From Silurus meridionalis (taxonomy: Eukaryota > Chordata > Actinopteri > Siluriformes > Siluridae), in contig NC_060886.1 of NCBI RefSeq assembly GCF_014805685.1, positions 20,735,608-20,799,607 of the forward strand: 64,000 bases of DNA, given 5' to 3'. Every line of letters begins with the position of its first letter. Within the stretch, counting starts at the first letter, position 1. Positions 1 through 10,289 of the stretch are shown piece after piece. The notes under the pieces are model-generated. The model was not told the DNA's origin and searched no databases. It saw only the letters and a program-made list of their open reading frames with translations. A program made the translations under genes and the position numbers.

Positions 1-48
1 ATTTGGTAGCCCATCCTCCGCAGCAGCATGGAGAAACTGTGAACCAGT
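1..48 (+). other. Possible 3-prime end of an exon cut by the window edge
   Basis: The first 48 bases are followed at once by a perfect donor (GTAAGT at 49-54). Two of three plus-strand frames are open over this short stretch. It could be the end of an exon of a gene lying to the left, but 48 bases cannot show coding potential and I recognise no protein. Treat it as a hint only. Confidence 0.15.
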
Positions 49-54
49 GTAAGT

Positions 55-444
55 AATAATACATGGGTGTAATATGAGCAGGTCACTAATTTGTGGTGAA
101 TTTTAAAGTTTGTTCAGCTCATGGACCAATAAAGAGAAGCATTACAATGTGATAACTAAAGAAAGCATTAGCTAATGTTTTAGCTTTGCTGATTTTTAGG
201 AAAAAAAATAGGGGAGTAAATGTCTGTTCTGTGCAGGAACTCTGGACTTTCTGCTAGCCCAAGCTTTGTGAATGGGAAAAACTAATGACATAGTAGACCG
301 CCAATATCAAAGTATATAGGGCCAAGATGTTCCCTCTATATTTATATTCTCATACCATACTTGCACTACAAACCCCTTACTATAAGTATATAAAAGCATG
401 TATTTTGTGTGGTGAGGATTCTGGTTCTGTTTTACAGTAGAATA
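55..444. other. Unassigned AT-rich stretch
   Basis: Nothing recognisable: no long frame, no clear repeat family, no tandem array. Confidence 0.5.
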
Positions 445-760
445 TTAGGGCGATATGATAAGGTAGCATTGCTGCCCCACAGCTTCAGGGTCAGATCATT
501 GGTTACTGTCTTTGCAGATCTTTGTGCACATTCTTTAGGTATTTGTGAAAGTTTGCTTTGGGCTCTGTGGTTTCTCTTCCTACTTCGGAATATATAGATT
601 ACCCATCCAGGTGTAAATTGCCTCTTGGTGTGAGTCTGTGCATGTGTGTATGTCCTATGATGGACTATTGTTTTTTACTCAGCATGTATACCTGCCTTAG
701 GCACACTGTTCCCAAGATAGGCTCCGGATCCACACACATATGCATGTCAAGCTAATCATG
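445..760 (+). repeat. Degenerate fish interspersed repeat
   Basis: The segment keeps landmarks of a common fish dispersed repeat: a tRNA-like head with 'gcattgctgccccacagc', then 'aaattgcc', 'cctatgatggact' and 'ataggctccggatccac' in the usual order. It is strongly decayed. The tail of the same repeat type occurs again at about 34,905-35,038. Short frames inside it are not genes. Confidence 0.5.
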
Positions 761-2750
761 GCCCTGCACAGGCACCAGTACACCTGCAACCACACCCCTC
801 TTCCGGGTGAACAGAGAGATAGTGAGCCCTATGGGCCTGATGTGTGTGTGCGAGTGAGATGGGGCTGTAGGCTTTGACTGACAGAACCTCAGCAGCCTCT
901 AAACTATACTTAAAAATGCCTCGTACTGAGCGAGATTAATGAAGATTGCTGATATTTGAGATGAGAAGTGAGACGGAACGGACTAGCTGAATGTGTGCTT
1001 CATAAAAGGATAAAGAAGACCAAACCCAGAGACAAGACTGAATAAGCACAAGCAGAAAATCGTGAGTCATAACACACACACACACAGAGACACAGGACAG
1101 AGCACAGAGATTGAGGGTGTTGAAAGGGATACCCAACAACAATCGCAAGCCACTTATAAGAAAATCAGTGAGACAAGAGGGCCAAAAATGAAGAACGCAA
1201 AGCAATTATACATCAGTGATTCATTTAAAAGGAATGCACCCACCAAGCCCTGGAAAATACTTAATTGCAAAGATTAATTGCACTCTTCGTGTTTTACTTC
1301 AGGCAGACTTTTAAACATCAGTTTAACAAAGCAAGAGACAAAAATCCACCTCAGTTCTTCCTATCTCCATTCCAAGCAATGTAGCAGCCTTTAACAAAGT
1401 ATGCTACAGTAATGAGTAAAATACTATTAAAAAAAAAAAGATTATATTTAATTATATACAATGGTTTGTACTAAAAAAGTTACCCCCCCAAAAAAAACTT
1501 GTATAGCCACCATATGACATGTAGTAAAGCTTTTGTTTTTGAAGAGCAGCAAGAGCAGAATTTTAACATTTTTAGAAATTTATTCATTTTCACTGGGTTT
1601 TCAATATATCTTTTTATCTATTCTATACAGTTTTATAGCCATTTTCTAAAAAAATTGCTTTGTGAGTTTATATAGAAACAATATTTAGATATTGTATTTC
1701 AAATTCAATGTACAGTAAAATATTTACATTTTGCTGTTAATTAATTTACATTTAATTACATTGGATTGGCTGTTTTTTAAAAAAAAATGAATATTAAATC
1801 AGCATTTGTTATGAAGCATCATTTAATTCTTTAGCACTAAACAGCACATTCAAGATCACAATAGCAGGGTAATTGATTTTCAGAGCACATACATGCAGCA
1901 AGTGACACTCCCAGGAGACAGCCCTATAAATTACTGCAGCTGTGTGTATGGTGCTGGGGTTGAAATTGGCATCATCACACCAACACACACACACACACAC
2001 ACAGACACACACACACACACACACAGACATAAGCACACACCGAGCGTAGCCAATTCTGTTTCATGTTTTTTGGAAGCTGAGGAAACTGGAGAACCCAGAG
2101 AAAGCTTACACAAATACCGGACACTACAAAACACAACATGGACAAAAGCCTAGTGGTACAATCAAATTCAAGATTAATTTGGGGAACCTGGAGCTGCCAT
2201 CCCCTGTCCCATCATGACACAGAAAGAGAAATTTATACATAATTACTATACATTTAATAATACTAATAAGCATTTTAATGATCAAATCTATAACAATGAA
2301 AATAAAATAAAAAATCATATTTGTGGTTTAAATATCTCAAATTCTTACATGATACAAGGAAGGGAGAAATAAGGGACCTGGAATCATGTAGAAATCAGAA
2401 TCATTCCAGCTGGACCTGTTTCCATCTTATTATCCTGTTTATAAAGAAACATCACCGAAAATAAATTATAAGATATATATCACACGTGCTGTTTGTACTG
2501 TATTGAATATTTAACTTCATTTGAGGAAATCATTGTAAGCCTGATCTTGACTTTTGAGGTGGAATTGCCTCGGAGACTTTATTCTTTCAAGGTTTAAAAA
2601 AAAAAGAAAAGAAAAGAGACCATCCAAGAGCTGTCTGAAAAATTCTACCTGAAAGTGTGTGTCTGAAGAGATATGACCTTTTAGTATACAGCTGCAAAAG
2701 CAGTGATCTCAGTAGAGAAACACTTTATCATATTTTTTTACACATTGCAC
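761..2750. other. Unassigned intergenic stretch with one CA tract
   Basis: AT-rich sequence without a convincing exon. It holds an interrupted (AC)n microsatellite at 1983-2028 and several A or T homopolymers. The open frames across the CA tract come from low complexity. Confidence 0.5.
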
Positions 2751-2755
2751 TGTGT

Positions 2756-2819
<64 letters not shown>

Positions 2820-2958
2820 CCATGAGAGCTGTGCTACATACAGTTTTTCACAGTTGTAAACTGCATTCTTACTGACTCTTTGGTAAATCAGAAACAGAGC
2901 TTACTGTTGACCTGGGGTCACCTCATGAGTATAATAAATGGAAAGAAAGGAAAAACGA

Positions 2959-3031
<73 letters not shown>

Positions 3032-3097
3032 TTTTGTGATAAAAATAGACAGGTCAATCTAAAACCATAGTTTGTTCAGACAGACAGACAGACAGAC

Positions 3098-3176
<79 letters not shown>
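2751..3176. repeat. Cluster of microsatellites: (GT)n, (GAAA)n, (CAGA)n, (GA)n
   Basis: Four simple arrays in about 425 bp: (TG)n at 2751-2815, (GAAA)n at 2957-3030, a short (CAGA)n at 3077-3097 and (GA)n at 3101-3176 interrupted by GGGGG. A lysine/glutamate-rich frame through the GAAA array is an artefact. Confidence 0.9.
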
Positions 3177-3555
3177 TTTTTTAAGAGAACAGCGCACTCT
3201 GCTGGTGATATACGGTATGTGTATTAAATGTGTTTAATTAAACAACCTGCTTAATGTTGCAGCAGTTGGACAATAAGCCTTTGCAGTCCGCCATCATATA
3301 ATTTTGTGAGTACAACTTCGGATAACCTGTAAAGCATTCGGACATGAAAATAAATAAAGCAAAATTTCAAACATACTGATAATGCAATATAAATACGCCG
3401 GGTACATTTACGAATTCCCATGAAACCCGATCATATCACTGAGCCTGGAAGTGGTGCATTTATTCCACATGTCACTTTTATGATATGAGCAGATGGGGTA
3501 CTGTAGAATAAACGTGTTGAGGGGAAGAGTAGCCCCCTTTTGTCTCAGGATTGTC
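3177..3555. other. Unassigned stretch before the CpG cluster
   Basis: No recognisable gene or repeat. CpG density rises toward the right end, leading into the CpG-rich patch that follows. Confidence 0.4.
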
Positions 3556-3836
3556 TCTAGGTGTGTTAAACCCAGTGAACATAGCACGCGCTCCGGTGAC
3601 TCATGTGACTGCTGTGGAGCGGAGCGCGCGCATGTCTGTCAGCCTACAGCTGTATCCATCACCGTAAACAAGCTCGCGCGCTGCCGTTTTCCGATCCACC
3701 GCGCAGGGTGCACGGCTTGCATTAGGTGGGCTTCATTTCTCACCACACGCGTTCTCAGTTATAACGTGTGCGGTAGGAAAGTCAGCTGATTTGAACCCCT
3801 ACCCCGTATGGTTTGCTTCTGCGCATGCGCCGAATA
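3556..3836. promoter_or_regulatory. CpG-rich patch with an NRF1-type site (orphan promoter candidate)
   Basis: A locally CpG-dense stretch (several GCGCGC runs around 3587-3700) in otherwise AT-rich DNA. It contains the NRF1-type palindrome TGCGCATGCGCC at 3820-3831 and an AP-1-like TGACTCA near 3597. Such patches usually mark promoters of broadly expressed vertebrate genes. No start codon or first exon can be tied to it, so the direction is unknown. The 98-codon plus-strand frame across it (3493-3789) is probably open only because GC-rich DNA has few stop codons. Confidence 0.45.
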
Positions 3837-5000
3837 GTCTACCTTAACTGGCATCAGATCAGGAAATGCTCGGGCTGAATGTGTTCTACATAGTATTCGG
3901 TGTTTAGTTCCATTCTTTCATTATAGCTAAAATAAAGAATTCACATTCACAACCAATCCAAAGTGGTCTATCTAAAATCTGAATGCTGCTAAAATCCCAT
4001 GCATTCAAGCATTTGAAGAGGCCAAAAAGCCATTTTGTTGTTAGAACGGCGTTAGAAGCTTTAGCTAAGTGATCCACCGGGGAATATGTTTTATTAATTA
4101 TTATTACTCATTCATTTACCCATTACTCAAATGCCCTCTTTTACTTTAATTTTTTTTTTAAATCAATGTGTATGTGATGCATCATCCTAAATTAAATGCA
4201 CACTAACATGAGTAAGTTATAATGTAGGCTCTGGTGCACAGGAAGGACAAGCACAACTAGGATGTGTTAAGATATAGAGAGGAAATATAGAACATGATCA
4301 ACAGGAGACTTAATGAATTCATGAAATCTTGTGTCTAACTGGCATTTTAATTAAAAGATAGGTACTTTTACAAATGAGTAGGTTTCTTAAAGACTGAGCA
4401 GTTGATTATCCTTTATCTGTATGCTCCCTTACATGTTTATTTGTCCTTCATTTAATGGCTTAGAGGACAAACTAAAGACAATCTGGTCGATCATGTTATA
4501 TGTTTTTGTGCTGTGTTTTCTCACAGTATGTGGAAACTATTTCTGAATTAAAGCAGAATGCATGTAAGTGTATGAACATGTTCTCGCTCAGTTAGCTCCA
4601 TAAATCGTCATGGATAATTCTCCGTAACGACTCACTGCCCTGCATTTGTTCAAATGCTGTGTAAGTATGCAGACCACACGCAGACAGAAGGTTCACTAGA
4701 TTACACACACATGCTGAGAAAAATCAATTGCACAGGCTTGCATTTATCATTATTGACAGACAACAAAATATTGTATCCAATTACCCCACTTTTAAGAAAA
4801 TGGCCTTTTTTTCCCCCTTCAAATTATGTGATTTAGTAAAAGAAATGCACTACACATTGCAGCAGACAGACTATACATGCTACACTGTAAAAAAAAAAAA
4901 AAGAAGAAGAAAAAACTCTTCTGAGAGACTCTCTTAGATACTACTCACTAGCCCCTGCATGGTTTTGCAATACAAGTAAGGCAGCTGCTCTGGATGCTCT
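3837..5000. other. Unassigned AT-rich stretch
   Basis: No exon, tandem array or transposon end recognised. It includes short homopolymers near 4148 and 4890. Confidence 0.45.
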
Positions 5001-5002
5001 TG

Positions 5003-5028
5003 CTAACCCTAACCCTAACCCTAACCCT
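5003..5028 (-). repeat. Interstitial telomeric repeat (CCCTAA)4
   Basis: About four exact copies of the vertebrate telomere hexamer, read as CTAACC on the plus strand, followed by a decayed copy ('ctagtcctaac'). It is far too short to be a chromosome end in mid-window and lies 5 bp from the proposed stop codon of the orphan minus-strand reading frame. A two-copy TAGGGT motif also occurs near 21,071-21,083. Confidence 0.85.
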
Positions 5029-5032
5029 AGTC

Positions 5033-5762
5033 CTAACTGAGCTTGGCTTTCCAATTGTTCTCAGAAAGGCGAGACACTACTGGAATTTGATGGAGGATTT
5101 CCATTAAGTGAATAACAAAAAAAGAAAAAAATGTGATACTCTTGATGATCTTCATAGAGGAACTATTTATGTTCAGTAGAGAGTGCTTACCCTTTTGTTG
5201 TCCACATACAAAGAGATGAGGAACACAGTTATGAGTCAACAGTTTGTGTGACAGCTCTTTTGAAATCTCCCCTTCTTACTGCTAACTTTGTTCATTTTGT
5301 CTGAAGTGTGATGAAACCATTCAGTAAATAATTTTGCAAGTGTACTCAGAGAAACTGAAGCTTCCTGAATTCTAGCTAACTGTAGTAACTCATTCCTCTG
5401 CAACCATCAGGTAAAAAAAATATAACATGTTTAGTAACTGGACTAAGACTCACCCATCTTACATTCTAAAAAAAGGGAAACTAAACGCCAATTAACATCT
5501 GTCCGCAGGCCACATTTGGCCGTGAGATAACTAGGATGCTCATGGACTATTTGTGAAGTTATTCCCAGATCTTTCAAGACACGTAAAATCCGAAGAACAT
5601 TCTCATTTTTGTAACAAAAAGCTTTAGCAATTAAGTCAATAAGTGTCAGTAAGATGTGTTCCTGGCTGGAGAAGAGCAGTTCATTCTGAAATCCCTGCAA
5701 CAGCTGAAAGTCTGTTCTTTGTGAAACTCCACCATTTACATCTTCATCTCTAAGTTTTAATT
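5033..5762 (-). CDS. Unidentified gene or pseudogene, 3-prime coding exons
   Basis: Three minus-strand segments join in phase. A: 5497-5762, acceptor CACAG, 88 codons plus two leading bases, weak donor GTTAAT. B: 5280-5397, acceptor TTGCAG, donor GTAAGA. C: 5033-5079, acceptor TTCCAG, ending in TAG. The A-B intron would be 99 bp, typical for fish, and the B-C intron 200 bp. The predicted protein has mixed composition and leucine-rich, probably helical stretches (for example QEHILLTLIDLIAKAF in A, LLQLARIQEASVSLSTLAKL in B). I do not recognise the family; a helical-repeat protein is a guess. Upstream exons are not established: a Tc1 remnant and a TA/GA array lie just 5-prime. The weak A donor, and the fact that the better donor nearby breaks the frame, leave a pseudogene possible. 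Confidence 0.35.
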
Positions 5763-5800
5763 CTGTGATGTTAATTTGTTGCCAGTTTCAAGAAAATACC

Positions 5801-5803
<3 letters not shown>

Positions 5804-5878
<75 letters not shown>
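5804..5878. repeat. (TA)n followed by (GA)n
   Basis: Compound microsatellite: alternating TA to about 5836, then GA to 5878. It directly precedes a decayed Tc1 element. Confidence 0.9.
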
Positions 5879-5883
<5 letters not shown>

Positions 5884-5904
5884 ATATTATGTATCACAAT
5901 AACA

Positions 5905-6395
5905 TTTGGAGAACAAATTATAGTCCCATTATCTGTAAAACAAATGGGATGGCACATCGCTACAAAATTCTGTGGTAGCCACAGTGTGTGCTCTCACATG
6001 TGTGCCCTCAATTTTTAATGAGTTACCAACAGTGTCACCAGCAAAGCGGCCCCCACATCATAATAACCTCCTCCATGCTCCACTGTGGAAACCACACATG
6101 CAGAAACCATCCATTCACCCTCTCAATGTCTATTAAATACATTACAGAATAAAAGATCCCAAGTTGGACTCATTGGACCAAAGAACAGTTTTCCACTTAT
6201 CTAATCTACAATCATTGTGGTTATTTTGGCCCAAGTAAGTCTTTTCTGCTTGTTGTTCCTCCAAAGTAATGGTTTCTTTGCCGCAATTTTATCATAAAGG
6301 CCTGGCTTATGCAGTCTCCTCTGAACAGTGGATATTGAAACATGTGCCACTTATACTCCAAGAAGCATTTATGTCAATCTGCTGCTGGTTATTCT
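5905..6395 (-). mobile_element. Decayed Tc1-like transposase remnant
   Basis: The reverse strand carries scrambled pieces of a fish Tc1 transposase. The stretch that should encode the first catalytic SDES motif reads SNES here (around 6170). Frames are broken throughout and no terminal inverted repeats were found. It is a fragment of the central transposase region. Confidence 0.55.
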
Positions 6396-6747
6396 AATAA
6401 ATCTAGTCTAAAGATTATTTTCTTTCATATTAATATTGTTCATATTCATTATTATTATCTACATTGTTGACCTCTTGCCTAATCAGTAAATGTACCTCCA
6501 GCAGTTTCTTGTTGCCATCTCCAGTGTTGTTACCATCAAACCATACAAAATATTTGCCAGATCTTTTTAATTATTCCTGATCAAACTTTATTATCTTAGC
6601 ACTGAGTTTCTAATATTCTTTAATACTTTTTAGACAGGGATTTAACAGTTTGTGATGGCAGCTATTGTGACAAAAAATGAGTTTCTACAATCGATCATAA
6701 AAAGAACAGTGATATTGTTATTAAAGGGTTAAACGTTGTTACTGTTG

Positions 6748-6899
6748 TTAAAGGTGTTTCCAGGGCTTGCTGTGTCCTCTGAGGTTTGACTTTTGCTTTA
6801 AATCTTCATTATCCCTGACATCTGAAGTACACTTTTGAGGTATTCCAGAAACTTTGCTTGGAGCTGGATGCTTTGAAATGTACAAACAGGGTTCATTTA
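6748..6899 (-). other. Exon-like minus-strand frame of unknown origin
   Basis: An acceptor (CTTCAG) is followed by 49 uninterrupted codons ending in TAA. The composition is protein-like, lysine- and serine-rich (for example APSKVSGIPQKCTSDVRDNE). There is no start codon and no in-phase donor toward the frames at 5033-5762, so I cannot join it to that candidate gene. The rest of 6396-7119 shows nothing recognisable. Confidence 0.22.
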
Positions 6900-7119
6900 C
6901 TGAAGTCTACACTGCTATCTATAATTTTCTTTAATGTTTAAAAAATGGTGGATGTTTTTTCTTGTTTTTATTTGTTTATTTTGTATTTATTTTTATATTC
7001 TGAACAAATTGTGATTTGAAAGAAAAAGAACTGGACAATAATAATGGGACTCCTAATTATTGTTATTCTTCCACAAATGATTAGCACAAAGTTGTATAGG
7101 GTGTTTTTGTATGCAGTAG

Positions 7120-7862
7120 ACTTAAACTTTCCCTTTACTTGAACTAGAAAAAACAACTTGTTCCAGCATGGCAATGCCCCTGTGCACAAAGCTCCATGGA
7201 CATATAGTTTACATGGGTAGGAGTGAAAGATTAAGTGGGTTGCTATAGAGCTCTAACCTCAACCCAATTAAAATCTTTGGGATGAATTGAAATGCTGACG
7301 GCAAACTTCCTCCCCCTACACCAGTACTTAACTTTACTAACACTCTTATGACTGAATGAGCACAAATGTATGGAAGACCATTTTCGCCACTGTATAATAA
7401 AAAAAAAAAAAAGGTTAATGTGATCTGTTTATTCTTAAAAAAAAAAAAAAAAAGAATTGTGATTATTATTTATTAATAATTAATTATTGTGATACAAACT
7501 TGCAAGTTTGCCAGAAAAGGCGAAACTTTCTGGCAAAGCACCATAGGAAACCATGAGATGTGATTCTGTGAATACGGGAGTTACATTTTTATTGTAAACA
7601 GAGATTTGTATGCCATTTTCTCAATGGCAAGGTATGTCCATACAAACTCTTTATGAGAAAAAATCTGAGAAAAAAAAAGTAGAATTGTGAGATAAAAAGC
7701 AATAACTTTTTTTTTTATTATTCAGTGGCGGAAACGAGCTTCCATACAAACAAATGTCCATAAGTACACTCCAAAATAGTGAATCATTTCCCCAGAATAG
7801 TGGAGATTATTAGAACAGCAAATAGAGACTAAATGTAGAATGGAATGTTCAAATATGCACTA
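7120..7862 (+). mobile_element. Nonautonomous Tc1/mariner-type copy split by a second insertion
   Basis: 7120-7395 and 7740-7862 match successive parts of the same element seen more completely at 9170-9698 ('ttccagcatggcaatg', 'tttgggatgaattg', then 'agaatagtggagattat'). The sequence between them (about 7396-7740) has poly-A runs and an unrelated segment, probably a nested insertion. It keeps the NPIK version of the transposase C-terminal motif. No functional frame remains. Confidence 0.5.
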
Positions 7863-9167
7863 ATAAATGTCAGTTAATAAATCTTTTGAGGTTGTTTACT
7901 GTTCCTAACAATTCAAAACAGAATTAACTAAATTATTCAAATGAATCAACTCAATAACGTGTTGTGTACAAAAAAATTTAACTAAGTAATATTATCTTGA
8001 TGGTTCTATTTTGTACAATTAACACAATTTTTTAAATTAAATTTTTGCTGTTTACATTTACACATTTAAATGGTTGACTTTTAAAGAGCTCATGTGATTA
8101 ATACTCTAATGATGTCTTAATAATTTAAATTAATTAAAGAAATTGCTTGTAATTTGTTGCCACACATATTAAGTAGATATGGGTTATAATTTTTTCAGTG
8201 TAGAAGATGTAGGGAAAAGAATTTATTAAAGCCTAGAAGGAGATTTTCTCCCAATGCTCCCAAAGACAGAATGCAGTTTAAAATTGCTTTCAATTTTAAT
8301 GATAAAAGCATGTTTTACAATCAAATGTTGAAATATAGCTATGATTTCAAACAATAATCTGCTCATTTTCTGTTTTACAAATATGAATACAAATGACCCG
8401 CACACGCCCCATGTAAATGAACGAATACATCTTCTGTTAGTGTATGTTTCAACAATGGTCCCTATTTCTGTCACCGTTAACAGCCATTTGATGGTTAGTA
8501 AGAACTGCAGTCTTTCCTGTAAAAGTAAAACCGTAGTTAAAAAGTGTAGCAATTTTTAGTATAATTAATTAGCACAGGTCACACTCTATTTTCAGGTAAT
8601 GTGACGTATATAATATATAAAATTCACAAATGCTGATGAAATTCATTATAGACCAAACACAAGATTCTATGTCTGCAACACAGTACACTCTGTTCATTTG
8701 TAGAAAAAAATGATGGCAGTGAACATGTTTCACAGCAGATCATCATAGTAAGTTCCCTTTAAAAGCCTTGAACAGAGAAAAAATAATAATTATAAGGCTG
8801 AGGCAAAACATTGGGTTCATATAACAGTTCAAAATCACTGTTCAACCACTGTTATTAGTTCCCTTACCAAAGCTGAGGTCTATATGACTGTGAGAAACAG
8901 GAAGACAGATGAAGGCTGTGTGTGTGAAAAAGATGACACACAGGACACAATGCAGTATGAAGCAAATACTACAGTATAGCGGAATAATCATACATATGCT
9001 CCCACTATCTTGCACAGCATGCTATTGTGTTACCAGTGTTGTAGTAAGTGTGGAAAAGTGGTAACCATAAGCACACAGTAAACTGTTTCATGATACACTG
9101 CAATTAATTCCTAGTTTTTTTGACAATTTTATGATAAATGAACATTGTAACGATGTATGTAACGATG
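7863..9167. other. Unassigned AT-rich stretch downstream of insig2
   Basis: No exon recognised. The 108-codon minus-strand frame at 8226-8552 shows no domain and no codon-like pattern. A canonical AATAAA on the minus strand occurs at 8223-8228 and could end a long insig2 3-prime UTR, but nothing else supports that. Confidence 0.35.
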
Positions 9168-9169
9168 TA

Positions 9170-9698
9170 CACTATAGGGACAAAAGTATTGGGACATCTG
9201 ACCTTTCCTGCCATATGTGGTTCTTCTCCAAACTGTTACCTCAAAGCTGGAGGCTCACAAATGTATACGATCTCTTTGGATGCGGTAGAATAAAATTTTG
9301 CCTTCACTTGAACTTGAAAACCCAAACCTGTTCCAGCATGGCAATGTCCCTGTGCACAAAGCAAGCTCTATGAAGATATTCTTTACATGGTTTGGAGAGG
9401 AAGATTTTGAGTGGTCTGCTATAGACCTCTGATCTCAACCCCATTAAACACCTTTGGGATGAATTGGAACACTGACTGCACCCCAGGTCTACTTCTCCTA
9501 CATCACTACCTGACTTTACTAACACCCTTGTGGCTGATGAACACAAAAGTCCACAAGCACACACTCTTAAGAGGAACGTTCTCCCAGAAGAGTGGAGGGA
9601 ATTTTAAGTACAAATTAAGAGTAAATGCAGAATGCAAAGTTTAAAAAGCATATACCATACTTATGACCAGGTGTCCGCAAACCTTTGGCAATATAGTG
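9170..9698 (+). mobile_element. Nonautonomous Tc1/mariner-like element with TA target duplication
   Basis: Flanked by TA (9168-9169 and 9699-9700). It has imperfect terminal inverted repeats beginning CACTATA with the shared core 'ccaaag' or 'acaaaag'. Inside is a decayed transposase C-terminus including a DLNPIKHLWDELE-like stretch near 9440; the usual third catalytic Glu of NPIE is Lys. At 529 bp it is too short to be autonomous. Confidence 0.65.
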
Positions 9699-9828
9699 TA
9701 TCTTTGTTTGACCTGAAAAGACTTAGGCATCCTATTCAGTACAAAAAGTCATAATCTCTAAGAGAACTGTGACTGATTCTCAATCACGCTCAGGATATTT
9801 ACAGATTTCCTGTTTTTTTTTTTTTTTT

Positions 9829-9927
9829 ATATATATATATATATATATTACCATTCACTGCTCTTTATATAATTTTTAATTCAGAAAGAAAAAAAAAAAA
9901 AATTATATAATTTTTTTTACTGAATTA

Positions 9928-9966
<39 letters not shown>
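9829..9966. repeat. TA tracts around an AT-rich inverted repeat
   Basis: Two alternating AT tracts (9829-9849 and about 9933-9966) flank a segment in which 'tttttaattcag' is mirrored by 'ctgaattaaa'. The stretch could fold into a hairpin. The rest of 9699-10289 shows no gene and is probably insig2 3-prime UTR or downstream DNA. Confidence 0.7.
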
Positions 9967-9973
<7 letters not shown>

Positions 9974-10289
9974 CTCATAAATTAACATTCCAGAAAGAAA
10001 TGACTCATTTGAGCCATTTTGGCACATCGTATATGACAGGTGCATATGCGAGTTAAAGAAAACACTTTGCAGAGATGTTTCAATCAATTAATCCCATTTT
10101 TTTTTTTTTTTTAGCTTCAGAGAGAATGAATCAGCAGCCAGTAAACATGCACTGATCTCCAAAATAGATCTGCCCTCATCTTCAAATGCAGACATTGGTT
10201 GTCCTTTATCTTCTGTAAGAAAGCAGCTCTTTATAACTGTAAAAGTTTGTGCAGGTTCCATCATTTGTACATCCATGGTATGAGATGCT

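Noticed and set aside
1..48. Exon ending at GTAAGT
   Set aside because: Too short to show coding potential; kept only as a very low-confidence feature.
3493..3789. 98-codon plus-strand frame across the CpG-rich patch
   Set aside because: GC-rich DNA has few stops; no domain, no splice context, and the likely role of the patch is promoter.
8226..8552. 108-codon minus-strand frame
   Set aside because: No recognisable domain, no good splice sites, and codon choice looks random. Could be insig2 3-prime UTR at most.
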